Shown: one piece after another, positions 1 through 8,895 of the stretch
How positions within the stretch are numbered: the stretch's first letter is position 1
Layout: each line of letters starts with the position of its first letter
Source: Macrococcus lamae
Lineage (GTDB): Bacteria; Bacillota; Bacilli; Staphylococcales; Staphylococcaceae
Assembly (NCBI RefSeq): GCF_004359545.1
Contig: NZ_SCWB01000005.1
Span: 1 to 64,000, forward strand
Length of the DNA stretch: 64,000 bases
Reading direction: 5' to 3'
The notes under the pieces: generated by a model
What the model saw: the letters and a program-made list of their open reading frames with translations, nothing else
Told to the model about the DNA's origin: nothing
Database searches by the model: none
Position numbers and translations under genes: made by a program

Positions 1-39
1 GGCGAACTTCCTGGTGCCAGACCAGGAAGTAGCCAGTAA
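1..39 (+). CDS. Possible C-terminal tail of an upstream plus-strand gene (partial)
   Basis: Read from base 1 in frame, twelve sense codons (GELPGARPGSSQ) are followed by two consecutive TAA stops at 37-42. A plus-strand intrinsic terminator follows at 128-162, which would be expected after a plus-strand gene entering from the left. The segment is too short to identify a family. It also contains a perfect 9-bp inverted repeat (7-15 with 21-29), so it could instead be non-coding RNA. This is a weak call. Confidence 0.3.
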   Translation, partial: GELPGARPGSSQ

Positions 40-78
40 TAACTACGACTGCAAATCGATATTTTTTATTTTTCGAAG

Positions 79-117
79 AAAAAGAAAAGACAAACCCATT
101 TTCAAAATGAGTTTGTC
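79..117 (-). terminator. Intrinsic terminator of the nucleotidase/hisC operon
   Basis: GACAAAC at 89-95 pairs with GTTTGTC at 111-117, and the stem continues inward with one mismatch. Read on the minus strand the hairpin is followed by a T-rich tract (79-88). It lies about 70 bp past the stop of the 5'-nucleotidase gene. Confidence 0.8.
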
Positions 118-127
118 TACAGTCTGA

Positions 128-162
128 AACACGGAAGATTCTATTGAATCTCCGTGTTTTTT
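128..162 (+). terminator. Intrinsic terminator for a gene left of the window
   Basis: AACACGG pairs with CCGTGTT and AGATTC with GAATCT around a short loop, followed by six T residues on the plus strand. It sits back to back with the minus-strand terminator at 79-117. Confidence 0.8.
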
Positions 163-187
163 GATATATTTTTCGATTGATACACAC

Positions 188-724
188 TTATTTATCTTTC
201 AGAAAATATTCTTCGACTTCTTTCCAGCTATGAACACGGTCAAATTCTTTTTCGTTAATATTATGTGATGCATTGTACATAATTCCCTTACCTTTAAAAG
301 CACGGAGCTGTCTCGGATTATCATCGATCAGATAATCTGTTCCTACTACCCCCTTATTACCACAGAAAATAAAATTTTGCGGATTAAGGAATGGAAAATG
401 TTCGAGCAGCCATTCGTACTTCGCATCAAAAGACGTCGGCACATCCATTGCTGCTGTTGCGATATAGACATCATAATGCTCTGTGAGACGTTTGACAACT
501 CTCACTGCATCCGGAAAAACTTCTAGATCTCTGAAGAATTCACGGTCAAGCAGTAGATGGGATAATGTTTCAACGTGATTTGGATGCATATCTCTTAGCT
601 TAATGCCCTGTAACTGTTCAAGTGTAACTGTTTCTCCAGATTCTTCATTGAATTTGAAGATCACTTTCTTCAAAGTGTCTGCCAGTACTTCGTCCATATC
701 AATTGCGATTGTTTCTCTAGTCAT
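188..724 (-). CDS. Putative 5'(3')-deoxyribonucleotidase (NT5C-type HAD phosphatase)
   Basis: This cytosolic HAD-superfamily enzyme is expected to dephosphorylate deoxyribonucleoside monophosphates. The nucleophile motif [11 protein letters not shown] lies at the N-terminus, with Asp9 and Asp11 in the DxD position, and [11 protein letters not shown] near residue 135 is the C-terminal acidic motif. The length (178 aa) is normal for the family. An upstream ATG at 733 overlaps the hisC stop (ATGA), but the AAGGG-type ribosome binding site is placed for the ATG at 724, which gives the staphylococcal N-terminus [13 protein letters not shown]. It is the last gene of the EgtUV-like/hisC operon. The family call is firm; the physiological substrate is inferred. 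Confidence 0.9.
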   Translation of the reverse strand: MTRETIAIDMDEVLADTLKKVIFKFNEESGETVTLEQLQGIKLRDMHPNHVETLSHLLLDREFFRDLEVFPDAVRVVKRLTEHYDVYIATAAMDVPTSFDAKYEWLLEHFPFLNPQNFIFCGNKGVVGTDYLIDDNPRQLRAFKGKGIMYNASHNINEKEFDRVHSWKEVEEYFLKDK

Positions 725-729
725 TATGT

Positions 730-1797
730 TCATCCCTTCTTTTTTGATGCAAAATAGTCTTCCAGAGCTTTAATGACAGTGGTATTCTGTTCAGCAGTGC
801 CAATGGTGATTCTAATTCCTGCAGGTGTCGGTCTCGCGATAATCCCAAATTTAAGCAGATGATCATTTAATGCTTTACCTTCGTCCGTCTTGACTAGTAC
901 AAAGTTCGTCTGTGAAGGAAGTAGATGTGCACTGATTGGTGAAGCAAAATAACGTCGTCTTTCTACTGCGTTTCTGTCACGAATACTTTTCAAATATTGC
1001 TGATCTCTCAGTGCGGCTTCTGCTGCTCTAAGCGACAAAGTCGTTACATTGAACGGCAGTTTGACACGATGCCACATATCCGTCCATTGGTCTGAGGAAA
1101 TAGCATAGCCGACACGTAACGATGCAAGGCCGTATGCTTTTGAGAATGTTCTTAATATAATTAGATTTGGATAGGTATCGCAGAGCGCAAAGCTATCCGG
1201 ATAATCTTCTGCAGTCACATACTCCGCATAAGCTTCGTCAAGTACCACCGGCACATCTCCTGTTTGATCAAGAAATGCTGATAGTTCCTCACTGGAGAAG
1301 TAATGACCAGTCGGGTTGTTCGGGTTACATAACCAGACGAGTGCCGTCTTATCTGTCAATTTTCCGGCGAGTGCTGTCAGATCAAATTTTCCATTGACTA
1401 GAGGTGCTGTGATAATGCTGCAGCCTTCAATGATGGCGTGATGCTGATATTGAACAAATGTGTTTTCACTCGTCAATATTTCATCTCCATGTTTTAATAT
1501 AGCCCGTGACAGCATCATGATGACCTCATCAAGACCAGCACCTAGAAGAATAGCTTCTTCTTTAACATCGTACTTAGCAGCAATCGCTGTTTTTAATGCT
1601 TTGCCGTAACTGTCCGGATATTCATGAGGATCGTTCATCGCATCCTTTAGAGCCACCTTTACCTGTGGTGATGGTCCGTAAACATTTTCATTGGACGAGA
1701 GTTTCATCATTTCTTCTTCAATTCCTAACGCTGCTTTAAGTTCATCCGCAGTTTTCCCTGCTTGATATACGCTTAAGTTTTTAAGCTGGTGTTTCAT
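730..1797 (-). CDS. hisC: Histidinol-phosphate aminotransferase
   Basis: This is a fold-type I PLP enzyme that transfers an amino group to imidazole-acetol phosphate in histidine synthesis. The PLP-binding motifs NPNNPTG (about residue 158) and [14 protein letters not shown] (Schiff-base lysine near residue 218) are present, and 355 aa is the usual length. The ATG follows AGGAGGG. It is not beside other his genes; in staphylococci this hisC is also apart from the his operon, so it may act as a general aromatic or histidinol-phosphate transaminase. It lies 12 bp downstream of the transporter gene, in one operon. The exact amino-acid specificity is inferred from the family. Confidence 0.9.
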   Translation of the reverse strand: MKHQLKNLSVYQAGKTADELKAALGIEEEMMKLSSNENVYGPSPQVKVALKDAMNDPHEYPDSYGKALKTAIAAKYDVKEEAILLGAGLDEVIMMLSRAILKHGDEILTSENTFVQYQHHAIIEGCSIITAPLVNGKFDLTALAGKLTDKTALVWLCNPNNPTGHYFSSEELSAFLDQTGDVPVVLDEAYAEYVTAEDYPDSFALCDTYPNLIILRTFSKAYGLASLRVGYAISSDQWTDMWHRVKLPFNVTTLSLRAAEAALRDQQYLKSIRDRNAVERRRYFASPISAHLLPSQTNFVLVKTDEGKALNDHLLKFGIIARPTPAGIRITIGTAEQNTTVIKALEDYFASKKKG

Positions 1798-1808
1798 CGA
1801 AGTCCCTC

Positions 1809-3323
1809 CTATTTGATCAGACCATTCTTTTTCAGGTAATTTCTTGCTACGTCTTCTGACTTTTTATCGCCATATGCAACATCGTAATTCATCTGCTGCA
1901 TTTCTTCATCGGTAATTTTACCGGCTAAAGTGTTTAACGCATCTTTTACTTCAGGATGTTCTTTAATAGTTTTGTTTAAAAACAGCGGCGCACCTTGATA
2001 TGGCGGGAATAAATGCTGATCATCTTCCAGTACGATCATACCGTATTTACGAAGCTCAGCATCAGTAGAATAAGCATCAATGACATCAATATCACCATTT
2101 TCCACAGCCTGATAACGGATTTTAGGTTCCATCGTCTTCACATGGTCAAGCTTTATACCATATTTTTTCTGGATGCCTTTATAACCATCTTCACGGTCAT
2201 TAAATTCCAGTGTAAAGCCGGCATTAATCTCATCTTTTACTTTATCCAGATCAGAAATGGTTTTGATTCCATGCTGCTCTGCGTATTCTTTTTTAACAGC
2301 TAAGGCATAAGTATTATTATATTTCATCGGAGATAATAGAGCCATGTCATATTTCTTATCAATAGATGTCTTTGCCTGTTGATATACTTCCTGTTCTGTA
2401 TTACCTTCTGGTGATTCCTTCGTCAGTTCACCGAGCACTGTTCCTGTGAACTCAAGATAACCGTCAATGTCTCCCGATTTCAGAGCGTTGAACAAAAATG
2501 AAGTTTTCCCAAGTCCTGGTTTCACATCGACTTCTAAATCAGTTTTGTCTTCAATAACAAGTTTGTACATATTGGTGATGATCTCAGGTTCTGTCCCTAG
2601 CTTACCGGCTATATCCAGTTTGTCAGTGCTGCGATTGAAAAGTGGAAATACTGCTGTAATGAGACAGATCAATACGATTAAACCGAGAATAATACCGATA
2701 TTTCGATAAGACAATCGCTGCATAAAGCGTAATATGCTATCAAAGAACACTGCAAGTATAGCAGCTGGAATCGCACCCAGTAAAATCAGTGAGGTGTTAT
2801 TACGGTCGATACCGAGCAGAATGAGATCGCCAAGTCCGCCAGCTCCGATAAAAGCTGCAAGCGTTGCCGTTCCGATAATGAGCACCATCGCTGTCCGGAT
2901 ACCCGCCATAATAACAGGCATGGCAAGCGGCAATTCAACTTTAACCAGCCGTCTGAATGGATTCATACCGATACCACTTGCTGCTTCCTTCAGAGATGGA
3001 TCGACTTCCTTGATTCCTGTGTATGTATTGCGGAGAATCGGTAGCAGCGCATATATAACAAGCGCAATAATGGCAGGTGTCCGACCGATTCCAAAGAGTG
3101 GTATCATGAGTCCTAACAATGCAAGCGAAGGAATAGTCTGCAATATGGCAGTTACATTGATGATCGGTTCTGCAATTTTCTGTCTGCGAGTCAATAGAAT
3201 ACCAAGCGGCACGGCGATAATCATCGCAATTAACAGGGCAATAAACGACAGCTGGATATGTTCGAATAAAGCACTCAGTAGTTCGCCTTTGCGCTCAGAC
3301 AATGTGTTCAGCAGATTACTCAT
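1809..3323 (-). CDS. ABC transporter permease fused to substrate-binding protein, EgtU/OpuC-type
   Basis: The first 220 residues form a BusB/OpuCB-type permease with several membrane helices and the conserved stretch EAASGIGMNPFRRLVKVELP. The remainder (about 230-504) is an extracytoplasmic quaternary-amine-type binding domain starting near AGKLGTEPEIITNMYKL and containing GKTSFLFNALKSGDIDGYLE. The fusion and the 504-aa length match the protein annotated as a choline/glycine betaine transporter in S. aureus. The same two-gene layout (fused permease plus one ATPase) was described as the ergothioneine importer EgtUV. The GTEPEI segment, where OpuCC proteins have a KNFTEQ-like motif, favours the EgtU group. 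It overlaps the ATPase gene by 4 bp. Substrate is inferred. Confidence 0.85.
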   Translation of the reverse strand: MSNLLNTLSERKGELLSALFEHIQLSFIALLIAMIIAVPLGILLTRRQKIAEPIINVTAILQTIPSLALLGLMIPLFGIGRTPAIIALVIYALLPILRNTYTGIKEVDPSLKEAASGIGMNPFRRLVKVELPLAMPVIMAGIRTAMVLIIGTATLAAFIGAGGLGDLILLGIDRNNTSLILLGAIPAAILAVFFDSILRFMQRLSYRNIGIILGLIVLICLITAVFPLFNRSTDKLDIAGKLGTEPEIITNMYKLVIEDKTDLEVDVKPGLGKTSFLFNALKSGDIDGYLEFTGTVLGELTKESPEGNTEQEVYQQAKTSIDKKYDMALLSPMKYNNTYALAVKKEYAEQHGIKTISDLDKVKDEINAGFTLEFNDREDGYKGIQKKYGIKLDHVKTMEPKIRYQAVENGDIDVIDAYSTDAELRKYGMIVLEDDQHLFPPYQGAPLFLNKTIKEHPEVKDALNTLAGKITDEEMQQMNYDVAYGDKKSEDVARNYLKKNGLIK

Positions 3324-4249
3324 AAATGGTTACCTCCTTCACTCAGTCGCTCAAATACAGAACTTCTCGTAATAGCACCGTAGTGCTTTCCACTGGAAGT
3401 AACGTTCAGTTGTTCGTGCAGCTGCAGGAGTTTAAACACTGTTTCCATTTTAGTGTCCGGCTGTATAACAGGACAACGATTATCAAAAGGACTATTCACC
3501 ATATAATCTTCAGCGAACGATACTTTCCCTGACATGTCTCCAATAAATGATCTTACAAAGTCATTGTTCGGCTGTCTTAAAAAGTCGTCCGGTGCTCCAA
3601 TTTGTTCGATACGTCCTTCATTCATCAGACAGATACGGTCACCAAGTTTAAATGCTTCTGTAATATCATGAGTGACAAAAATAATAGTTTTATTGATTTC
3701 TGACTGGAGCTTGAGAAGATCATCCTGTAGTTTTTCTCTGCTGATCGGGTCAAGCGCACTGAAGGGCTCATCCATCAATATGACGGGAGGGTCAGCCGCC
3801 AGCGCTCTGACAACACCAACACGCTGCTGCTGTCCCCCTGATAGTTCAGCAGGCATTCGATTGCGATACTGTTCAGCAGGTAGACCTACCATATTAAGCA
3901 GTTTATCGACCTGGCTGTCAATATCCTCATTCGCCCATTTCTTCATTAATGGCACTTGTGCGATATTGTCTCGGATTGTCATGTGAGGGAATAATGCTAT
4001 CTGCTGCAGCACATAACCAATATCCCAGCGCATTTCATCAAGTTTATAACTGCTGATTGGCTGATCTTTAAAGTATATATATCCGCTCGATAACGGAATG
4101 AGTCGGTTAATCATCTTAAGCGTTGTTGTCTTGCCACAGCCGGAAGGACCGATCAGTACAAAAAACTCGCCCTCTTTAATCTCCATCGACACATGATCGA
4201 CTGCATGTTTTTCTCCATAAATTTTTGACACATCATCAAACTTTATCAT
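3320..4249 (-). CDS. ABC transporter ATP-binding protein, EgtV/OpuCA-type
   Basis: This is the ATPase partner of the permease-binding fusion encoded just downstream. The Walker A motif GPSGCGKTTTLKM lies near residue 34, the signature LSGGQQQRVGVVRALAADP near 137 and Walker B ILMDEPFSALD directly after. The ~65 C-terminal residues look like a short, degenerate CBS-type segment rather than the full tandem CBS pair of osmoregulated OpuCA. The ATG at 4249 follows GAGGTGA. It is the first gene of a four-gene minus-strand operon. The transported compound (ergothioneine or a quaternary amine) is inferred from the family. Confidence 0.88.
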   Translation of the reverse strand: MIKFDDVSKIYGEKHAVDHVSMEIKEGEFFVLIGPSGCGKTTTLKMINRLIPLSSGYIYFKDQPISSYKLDEMRWDIGYVLQQIALFPHMTIRDNIAQVPLMKKWANEDIDSQVDKLLNMVGLPAEQYRNRMPAELSGGQQQRVGVVRALAADPPVILMDEPFSALDPISREKLQDDLLKLQSEINKTIIFVTHDITEAFKLGDRICLMNEGRIEQIGAPDDFLRQPNNDFVRSFIGDMSGKVSFAEDYMVNSPFDNRCPVIQPDTKMETVFKLLQLHEQLNVTSSGKHYGAITRSSVFERLSEGGNHL

Positions 4250-4260
4250 ATCGTCACCTC

Positions 4261-4288
4261 ACAATTTTAATCATTATAGCCTAATTGT
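4261..4288 (-). promoter_or_regulatory. Probable promoter of the EgtUV-like operon with flanking inverted repeat
   Basis: On the minus strand a perfect TATAAT (plus-strand 4273-4278) lies about 25 bp before the ATPase start codon. It is flanked by the inverted repeat ACAATT (4261-4266) and AATTGT (4283-4288), which could be an operator. No good -35 box was found at 17 bp, so the call is tentative. Confidence 0.4.
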
Positions 4289-4301
4289 AAGCTAATAAAC
4301 G

Positions 4302-6068
4302 CTATCTTGCCATGGACAGATACTCATTGATGCAATCAAGGAACTGCGGGCAGTAATGCTTCAATTTATAACTGCCTACCCCTTCTATATGAATCATTTC
4401 CTGTTTTGTTGTCGGCATCTTCTTAGCAAATAATATCAATGTCTGATCTGAAAAGATGGTGAATGGCGGTACACTTAAATCTGACGCCAGCTGCTTCCTT
4501 ACCTTCTTGAGTTCATTAAATAGCTGCTCATTAACTTCAGATATCGTTTTGATCGTCACTTTTTCTTTGTAATTGACCGGTTCATAATGAGTCATAACTT
4601 CCATCTTTTTAATGAGGACTTCTTTTGCTGATGGATGACAGATCATTTTTCCGCCTGCTTCATGAATGTATCCATTGAACAGCAGTGTATCTAAAAACCG
4701 GTTAAGTTCTTTTGTTTCGTATTCTTTCAATAAGCCATATGTGCTGAGCAGATGATAATGATAATCTTTCACTTCTCTATCATCCTCGCCCCTCAGCACT
4801 TTAATCAGCAAAAGACGATGAACAGAATCCTTCATCCGTATAAGACAGCTCAAAATTTTCAATGCTTCATTGGTCATATCATATGCGCCCTGACTCAGAC
4901 AATTACTGCATTTGCCGCACGGCTTCAAGTGTTCATCAGGATTGAAGTAATTAATGATGGTTCCTTGAAGACATTGAGTTGTTTTCGTATAATGAATCAT
5001 TTTTTCAAGCTTTTCTTTCTTCTTTTCCTGAATAGATTCATCACTTGTACTGATAAAGAACTGCTGCAGTCTGATATCCTGCTCGCTGAACATCAGTATG
5101 CATTCACTTTCCAGCCCGTCACGACCGGCACGCCCCGCCTCCTGATAGTAGGACTCTAAATCCTGCGGCATATTGTAATGAATGACGTAGCGGACATTTG
5201 ATTTATCAATTCCCATTCCAAAAGCATTGGTCGCTATCATGACAGGACAGTCATCATGAACAAACTTCGCCTGATTTTCTTCTCTTTCATTTTTAGAAAG
5301 ACCGGCATGATAAATGGTATGGTTAATCTTTAAATGACTGAACTGTTCGCTAAGCGCCTCTACCTGTTTTCTTGTGCCGGCATATATAATACCGGAATCA
5401 TCTTGATGCTTCTTCACGTACTCACGGACCATCTTCTCTTTCTGATAAGTTGGATCAACTTTAAAGGCTAAGTTATCACGTCTTGTACTCGTTTCTATCA
5501 CATGTGAATCAATAATTCCAAGCAGTGATTGAATATCTTTTTTAACGTCTATTGTGGCTGTTGCGGTCACTGCCAGAAACGGACAGTCGAACTGTCTTGT
5601 AAAGTGAATGACTTGTCTGTAACTAGGTCTGAAATCATGACCCCATTTGGAAATACAATGAGCTTCGTCAAATGCAATTAATCTAATATCAAGCTGGTTC
5701 AGCATCTGTCTGAACGCCAGCTGATTAAATCGTTCAGGTGCAACATATAGAAACTGATAGCGCTTATAGGCAAGACCAGTTAAAATCTCCCGTTCTTCTG
5801 CTGCTTTTAAGTTGCTGTTTAAATAGGCAGCATTAATACCCGCTGCATTCAACGAATCCACCTGGTCCTTCATCAATGAAATCAAAGGACTGATGACAAG
5901 AGTTAATCCGCCTCTTATTAAACCTGGTACTTGATAGCAGATGGACTTCCCACCTCCTGTAGGTAAAATCCCAAGCGCTGATTCATTATTTACTATATAT
6001 GATATTAATTCCCGCTGCCCGGTTCGAAATGTCTCATATCCGAAATAGCGTTTTAAAATAGCTTCCAA
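4302..6068 (-). CDS. recQ: ATP-dependent DNA helicase RecQ
   Basis: RecQ is a 3'-5' DNA helicase acting in recombination and repair. The Walker A motif ILPTGGGKSICYQVP lies near residue 38, the DEAH box FDEAHCISKWGHDFRPSY near 140 and QEAGRAGRDG near 310. A zinc-binding cysteine group follows at about 375-395 (CLQGT, CGKCSNC). An HRDC domain occupies roughly 515-588. The start is TTG, positioned after GGAG that overlaps the stop of the upstream ABC-F gene (7-bp gap), so the two genes form an operon. At 588 aa it matches the shorter staphylococcal RecQ. Confidence 0.95.
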   Translation of the reverse strand: MEAILKRYFGYETFRTGQRELISYIVNNESALGILPTGGGKSICYQVPGLIRGGLTLVISPLISLMKDQVDSLNAAGINAAYLNSNLKAAEEREILTGLAYKRYQFLYVAPERFNQLAFRQMLNQLDIRLIAFDEAHCISKWGHDFRPSYRQVIHFTRQFDCPFLAVTATATIDVKKDIQSLLGIIDSHVIETSTRRDNLAFKVDPTYQKEKMVREYVKKHQDDSGIIYAGTRKQVEALSEQFSHLKINHTIYHAGLSKNEREENQAKFVHDDCPVMIATNAFGMGIDKSNVRYVIHYNMPQDLESYYQEAGRAGRDGLESECILMFSEQDIRLQQFFISTSDESIQEKKKEKLEKMIHYTKTTQCLQGTIINYFNPDEHLKPCGKCSNCLSQGAYDMTNEALKILSCLIRMKDSVHRLLLIKVLRGEDDREVKDYHYHLLSTYGLLKEYETKELNRFLDTLLFNGYIHEAGGKMICHPSAKEVLIKKMEVMTHYEPVNYKEKVTIKTISEVNEQLFNELKKVRKQLASDLSVPPFTIFSDQTLILFAKKMPTTKQEMIHIEGVGSYKLKHYCPQFLDCINEYLSMAR

Positions 6069-6075
6069 TAGCGTT

Positions 6076-7935
6076 CTACTCCATCCGTTCTGCTAATTCG
6101 CTCCATTCAATGAATGCTTCGTCATAGCGTAAAGTTAAAGCTTCTCGTTCAGCTGTCAGTTCATTCAGTCGTGCATAGTTTGTTGTCTCACCGGCAATAT
6201 GGTCGTCAATTATTTTCAACTTCGTTTCAAGTTCTTCAATTTCTTCGCCAAGCTGTTCAAAGTTACGTTTATCCTTATAGGAGACCCGGTTATGCTGTCT
6301 CGGCTTCCCTGCAGCTGGTTGAACTTTGGTCACTGAGACTTCTGTTCTTTTCTTAGCTGCTAAGTAATCTTCAAAATCCCCAAGCAGTGAATCTACGGTC
6401 CCATCATGTAAATACCAGTATTTATTAACAACTTTATCAAGAAAGTATCGGTCATGGCTGACGGTCAGCACTGCACCATTAAACTCGGACAAATACTGCT
6501 CTAAAATTGTCAGCGTTTCTGTATCAAGATCATTGGTCGGTTCATCTAACAGAAGCACATTCGGTCCTTCTATCAATATACTGAGTAAATACAGGCGTTT
6601 TTTCTCACCGCCAGAAAGACGATGAATCAACGTACCGTGAGTGCTTGATGGGAACAAAAAACGTTCCAGCAGCTGCGTCACAGAAATTTTCGTGCCATCA
6701 GACTGCGTCGCTTCTTCTGCTTTTTCCCTCAGAAAATCAATGACGCGCATCTGGTCGTTCATTCGGGCATTGCTTTGTTTATAATAGCCGACTTTAACCG
6801 TCTGACCTACTTTTAGAACACCTGTAAAATTCTCAATTTCCAGTGCTAATATGTTGAGCAGTGTAGATTTACCTGTGCCGTTTTCACCGACAATTCCAAT
6901 ACTGTCAGTTGTCTGAACAATTGTACTGAAGTCATCAAATAGTGTCCGACCACCAAAAGTCATACCGATATTTTCAAGTTCAAACACTTGTTTGCCAAGA
7001 CGCTGATGACTTAGGTCCACTGACAGTTCATCTTTAACGATATGTTCTGACACTTTATCCTCGATGGTTTTAAAGCGCTCGATACGTGCCTGCTGTTTTG
7101 TTGTTCTTGCTTTCGCACCTTGGCGCATCCATGCAAGTTCCTGTTTATAAAGTTGTTTTTCTTTATGCTGCACACGATCAAGCGTCGCTTCTTCTTCAGC
7201 TTTACCAGCAATATAAGCATCATAGTTACCGGAATACTGGAACGTCCGGCCGTTTCTTAGTTCGACAATGCGTTCTGCCACTTCGTTCAGGAAATAACGG
7301 TCATGGGTAACAACGATGACTGCCTTCTTATAGTTTTTGATGAACTGTATGAGCCAGACGATGGATTCAAAATCCAGATGGTTGGTCGGTTCATCGAGTA
7401 GCAGTAAATCAGGTTTCTCAAGCAGTGTCCGGGCTAATGCGACACGCTTCTGCTGACCACCGCTCATCGTTTTCAGTTGAACTGAATGGTCCATAATGCC
7501 GAGTTTCGTTAATATCGTCTTTGCCTCTGCCTGATAACTAAAACCTTCCACTGCCTCAAGCTGCTGCTGAAGCTGATTGAAACGATTCATTGTCTGCTCT
7601 GATGTATCAGTGGTCATTGAATGGATTGTTTCTTCATATTGATTCAGTAGCTGCACGACCGGACTGGACTGATCCAGTACATTAACTAGCGCATTCTGCT
7701 CAAGGTCAAGGACTGGATCCTGCGCTGCGTAACTGATTTTATAGTGATTCGGATGCGTCACCTCACCGTCATGCGGCTCTATTTCTGCAATGCATTTAAG
7801 CAGCGCACTTTTGCCAGTACCGTTAATGCCGACAAGTGCTACTTTTTCTCCTTCAGAAATACTCAGGCTAACATTGTGAAATATTGTTTTATCACCATAC
7901 TGTTTCGTCAAATTTTCTATTTTATATGCTTCCAA
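6076..7935 (-). CDS. ABC-F family ATPase, YfmR/Uup type
   Basis: This soluble twin-ATPase protein belongs to the ABC-F group that acts on ribosomes. Two cassettes are complete: Walker A GINGTGKSALLK and GENGTGKSTLLN, signatures MSGGQQKRVALA and LSGGEKKRLYLL, and two Walker B DEPTNHLD/DEPTNDLD boxes. No membrane segments are present. A C-terminal coiled coil (about 550-619) follows a linker rich in basic residues, as in Uup and B. subtilis YfmR, which relieves stalled ribosomes alongside EF-P. The start is TTG after AGGG. It is the first gene of an operon with recQ. The YfmR assignment is by overall resemblance; it does not look like an antibiotic-resistance ABC-F. Confidence 0.88.
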   Translation of the reverse strand: MEAYKIENLTKQYGDKTIFHNVSLSISEGEKVALVGINGTGKSALLKCIAEIEPHDGEVTHPNHYKISYAAQDPVLDLEQNALVNVLDQSSPVVQLLNQYEETIHSMTTDTSEQTMNRFNQLQQQLEAVEGFSYQAEAKTILTKLGIMDHSVQLKTMSGGQQKRVALARTLLEKPDLLLLDEPTNHLDFESIVWLIQFIKNYKKAVIVVTHDRYFLNEVAERIVELRNGRTFQYSGNYDAYIAGKAEEEATLDRVQHKEKQLYKQELAWMRQGAKARTTKQQARIERFKTIEDKVSEHIVKDELSVDLSHQRLGKQVFELENIGMTFGGRTLFDDFSTIVQTTDSIGIVGENGTGKSTLLNILALEIENFTGVLKVGQTVKVGYYKQSNARMNDQMRVIDFLREKAEEATQSDGTKISVTQLLERFLFPSSTHGTLIHRLSGGEKKRLYLLSILIEGPNVLLLDEPTNDLDTETLTILEQYLSEFNGAVLTVSHDRYFLDKVVNKYWYLHDGTVDSLLGDFEDYLAAKKRTEVSVTKVQPAAGKPRQHNRVSYKDKRNFEQLGEEIEELETKLKIIDDHIAGETTNYARLNELTAEREALTLRYDEAFIEWSELAERME

Positions 7936-8025
7936 GGGTAACCCTCATCTCATGTAATGTGTTATGATTTATTAATGAAAATCTCAATATAATATTATAC
8001 ACTTTTTCTCGCTAAGGAGGTACGT

Positions 8026-8838
8026 ATGTACGACTGGTTTAGTCATTTATCGCCTGTCATTCAGGCATTGATTGCCGGAATATTTACTTGGAGTCTGACT
8101 GCGGCGGGTGCTGCGGCTGTATTTTTTGTCCGAGGGGTGAATAACAAACTGCTGAATACAATGCAGGGTTTTGCTGCAGGTGTCATGATTGCAGCATCCT
8201 TCTGGTCACTGCTTGCTCCAGCTTTGGAATTCAGTGAAAAGGCAGGGAATATTCCGTGGATTCCAGCTGCTATCGGTTTTCTGCTTGGAGGTTTGTTCAT
8301 CCGAGGACTTGATTTTGTCATTCCTCATATGCACCGTGAACATTCAGAAGATCATAAGCAGGAAGGTGTCAAAAGTAATTTAAAGCAGTCAACTCTACTG
8401 CTGCTTGCTATAACATTACATAACATTCCTGAAGGTCTCGCACTAGGTGTTGCATTTGGCTCTATTATGCATAACGACAGTGCGACTTTAATGGCTGCTA
8501 TCGGACTCGCCATCGGTATCGGTATTCAAAATATTCCGGAAGGAACAGCGCTTAGTCTGCCGCTTTATGCAGACGGTAAGTCAAAAAGCAAAGCGTTCCA
8601 GCTTGGTCAGGCTTCTGCTCTTGTCGAACCTGTATTTGCGGTCATTGGTGCTGCTGCCGTCTTATTAATTACTCCACTCCTCCCTTATGCGCTGGCATTT
8701 GCGGCAGGAGCGATGATCTTTGTTGTAGTAGAAGAATTAATTCCGGAATCTCAGTCAGGAAATAATACTGACCTTGCAACATTAGGATTAATGGTTGGCT
8801 TTACTATTATGATGATACTTGACGTATCACTCGGCTGA
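8026..8838 (+). CDS. ZIP family metal transporter
   Basis: This inner-membrane ZIP transporter probably imports zinc or other divalent cations. The two metal-binding helices are obvious: HNIPEGLALGVAFG near residue 128 and IQNIPEGTALSLPLYADG near 168. About eight membrane segments and a short histidine/acidic cytoplasmic loop (HMHREHSEDHKQE, about 103-115) fit the family. The gene has an AAGGAGG ribosome binding site and stands alone, divergent from the ABC-F gene and convergent with ltaS. A perfect 12-bp palindrome TATAATATTATA lies in the upstream promoter region. Metal specificity cannot be read from the sequence. Confidence 0.9.
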   Translation: MYDWFSHLSPVIQALIAGIFTWSLTAAGAAAVFFVRGVNNKLLNTMQGFAAGVMIAASFWSLLAPALEFSEKAGNIPWIPAAIGFLLGGLFIRGLDFVIPHMHREHSEDHKQEGVKSNLKQSTLLLLAITLHNIPEGLALGVAFGSIMHNDSATLMAAIGLAIGIGIQNIPEGTALSLPLYADGKSKSKAFQLGQASALVEPVFAVIGAAAVLLITPLLPYALAFAAGAMIFVVVEELIPESQSGNNTDLATLGLMVGFTIMMILDVSLG

Positions 8839-8840
8839 AA

Positions 8841-8884
8841 AAAATCCCTGATCTTCACAACTGTGAGGATCAGGGATTTTTTGT
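8841..8884. terminator. Bidirectional terminator between the ZIP gene and ltaS
   Basis: AAAATCCCTGATC (8841-8853) pairs with GATCAGGGATTTT (from 8868), with T runs in both directions. It serves the convergent ZIP and ltaS genes. Confidence 0.9.
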
Positions 8885-8895
8885 TTAAAGAATTA

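Noticed and set aside
2734-3372. 212-codon open frame on the plus strand opposite the EgtU-like permease
   Set aside because: It is antisense to a clear membrane transporter gene, has no good ribosome binding site and its product has no recognisable features.
6076-7935. Antibiotic-resistance ABC-F (Vga/Msr/Lsa type)
   Set aside because: The C-terminal coiled coil, housekeeping-type position beside recQ and overall match to YfmR/Uup argue for a housekeeping ABC-F; no leader peptide precedes it.
7985-8010. Metal-regulator box before the ZIP gene (TATAATATTATA palindrome)
   Set aside because: The palindrome coincides with probable -10 sequences and is made only of A and T, so it is not good evidence for Fur, MntR or Zur binding.
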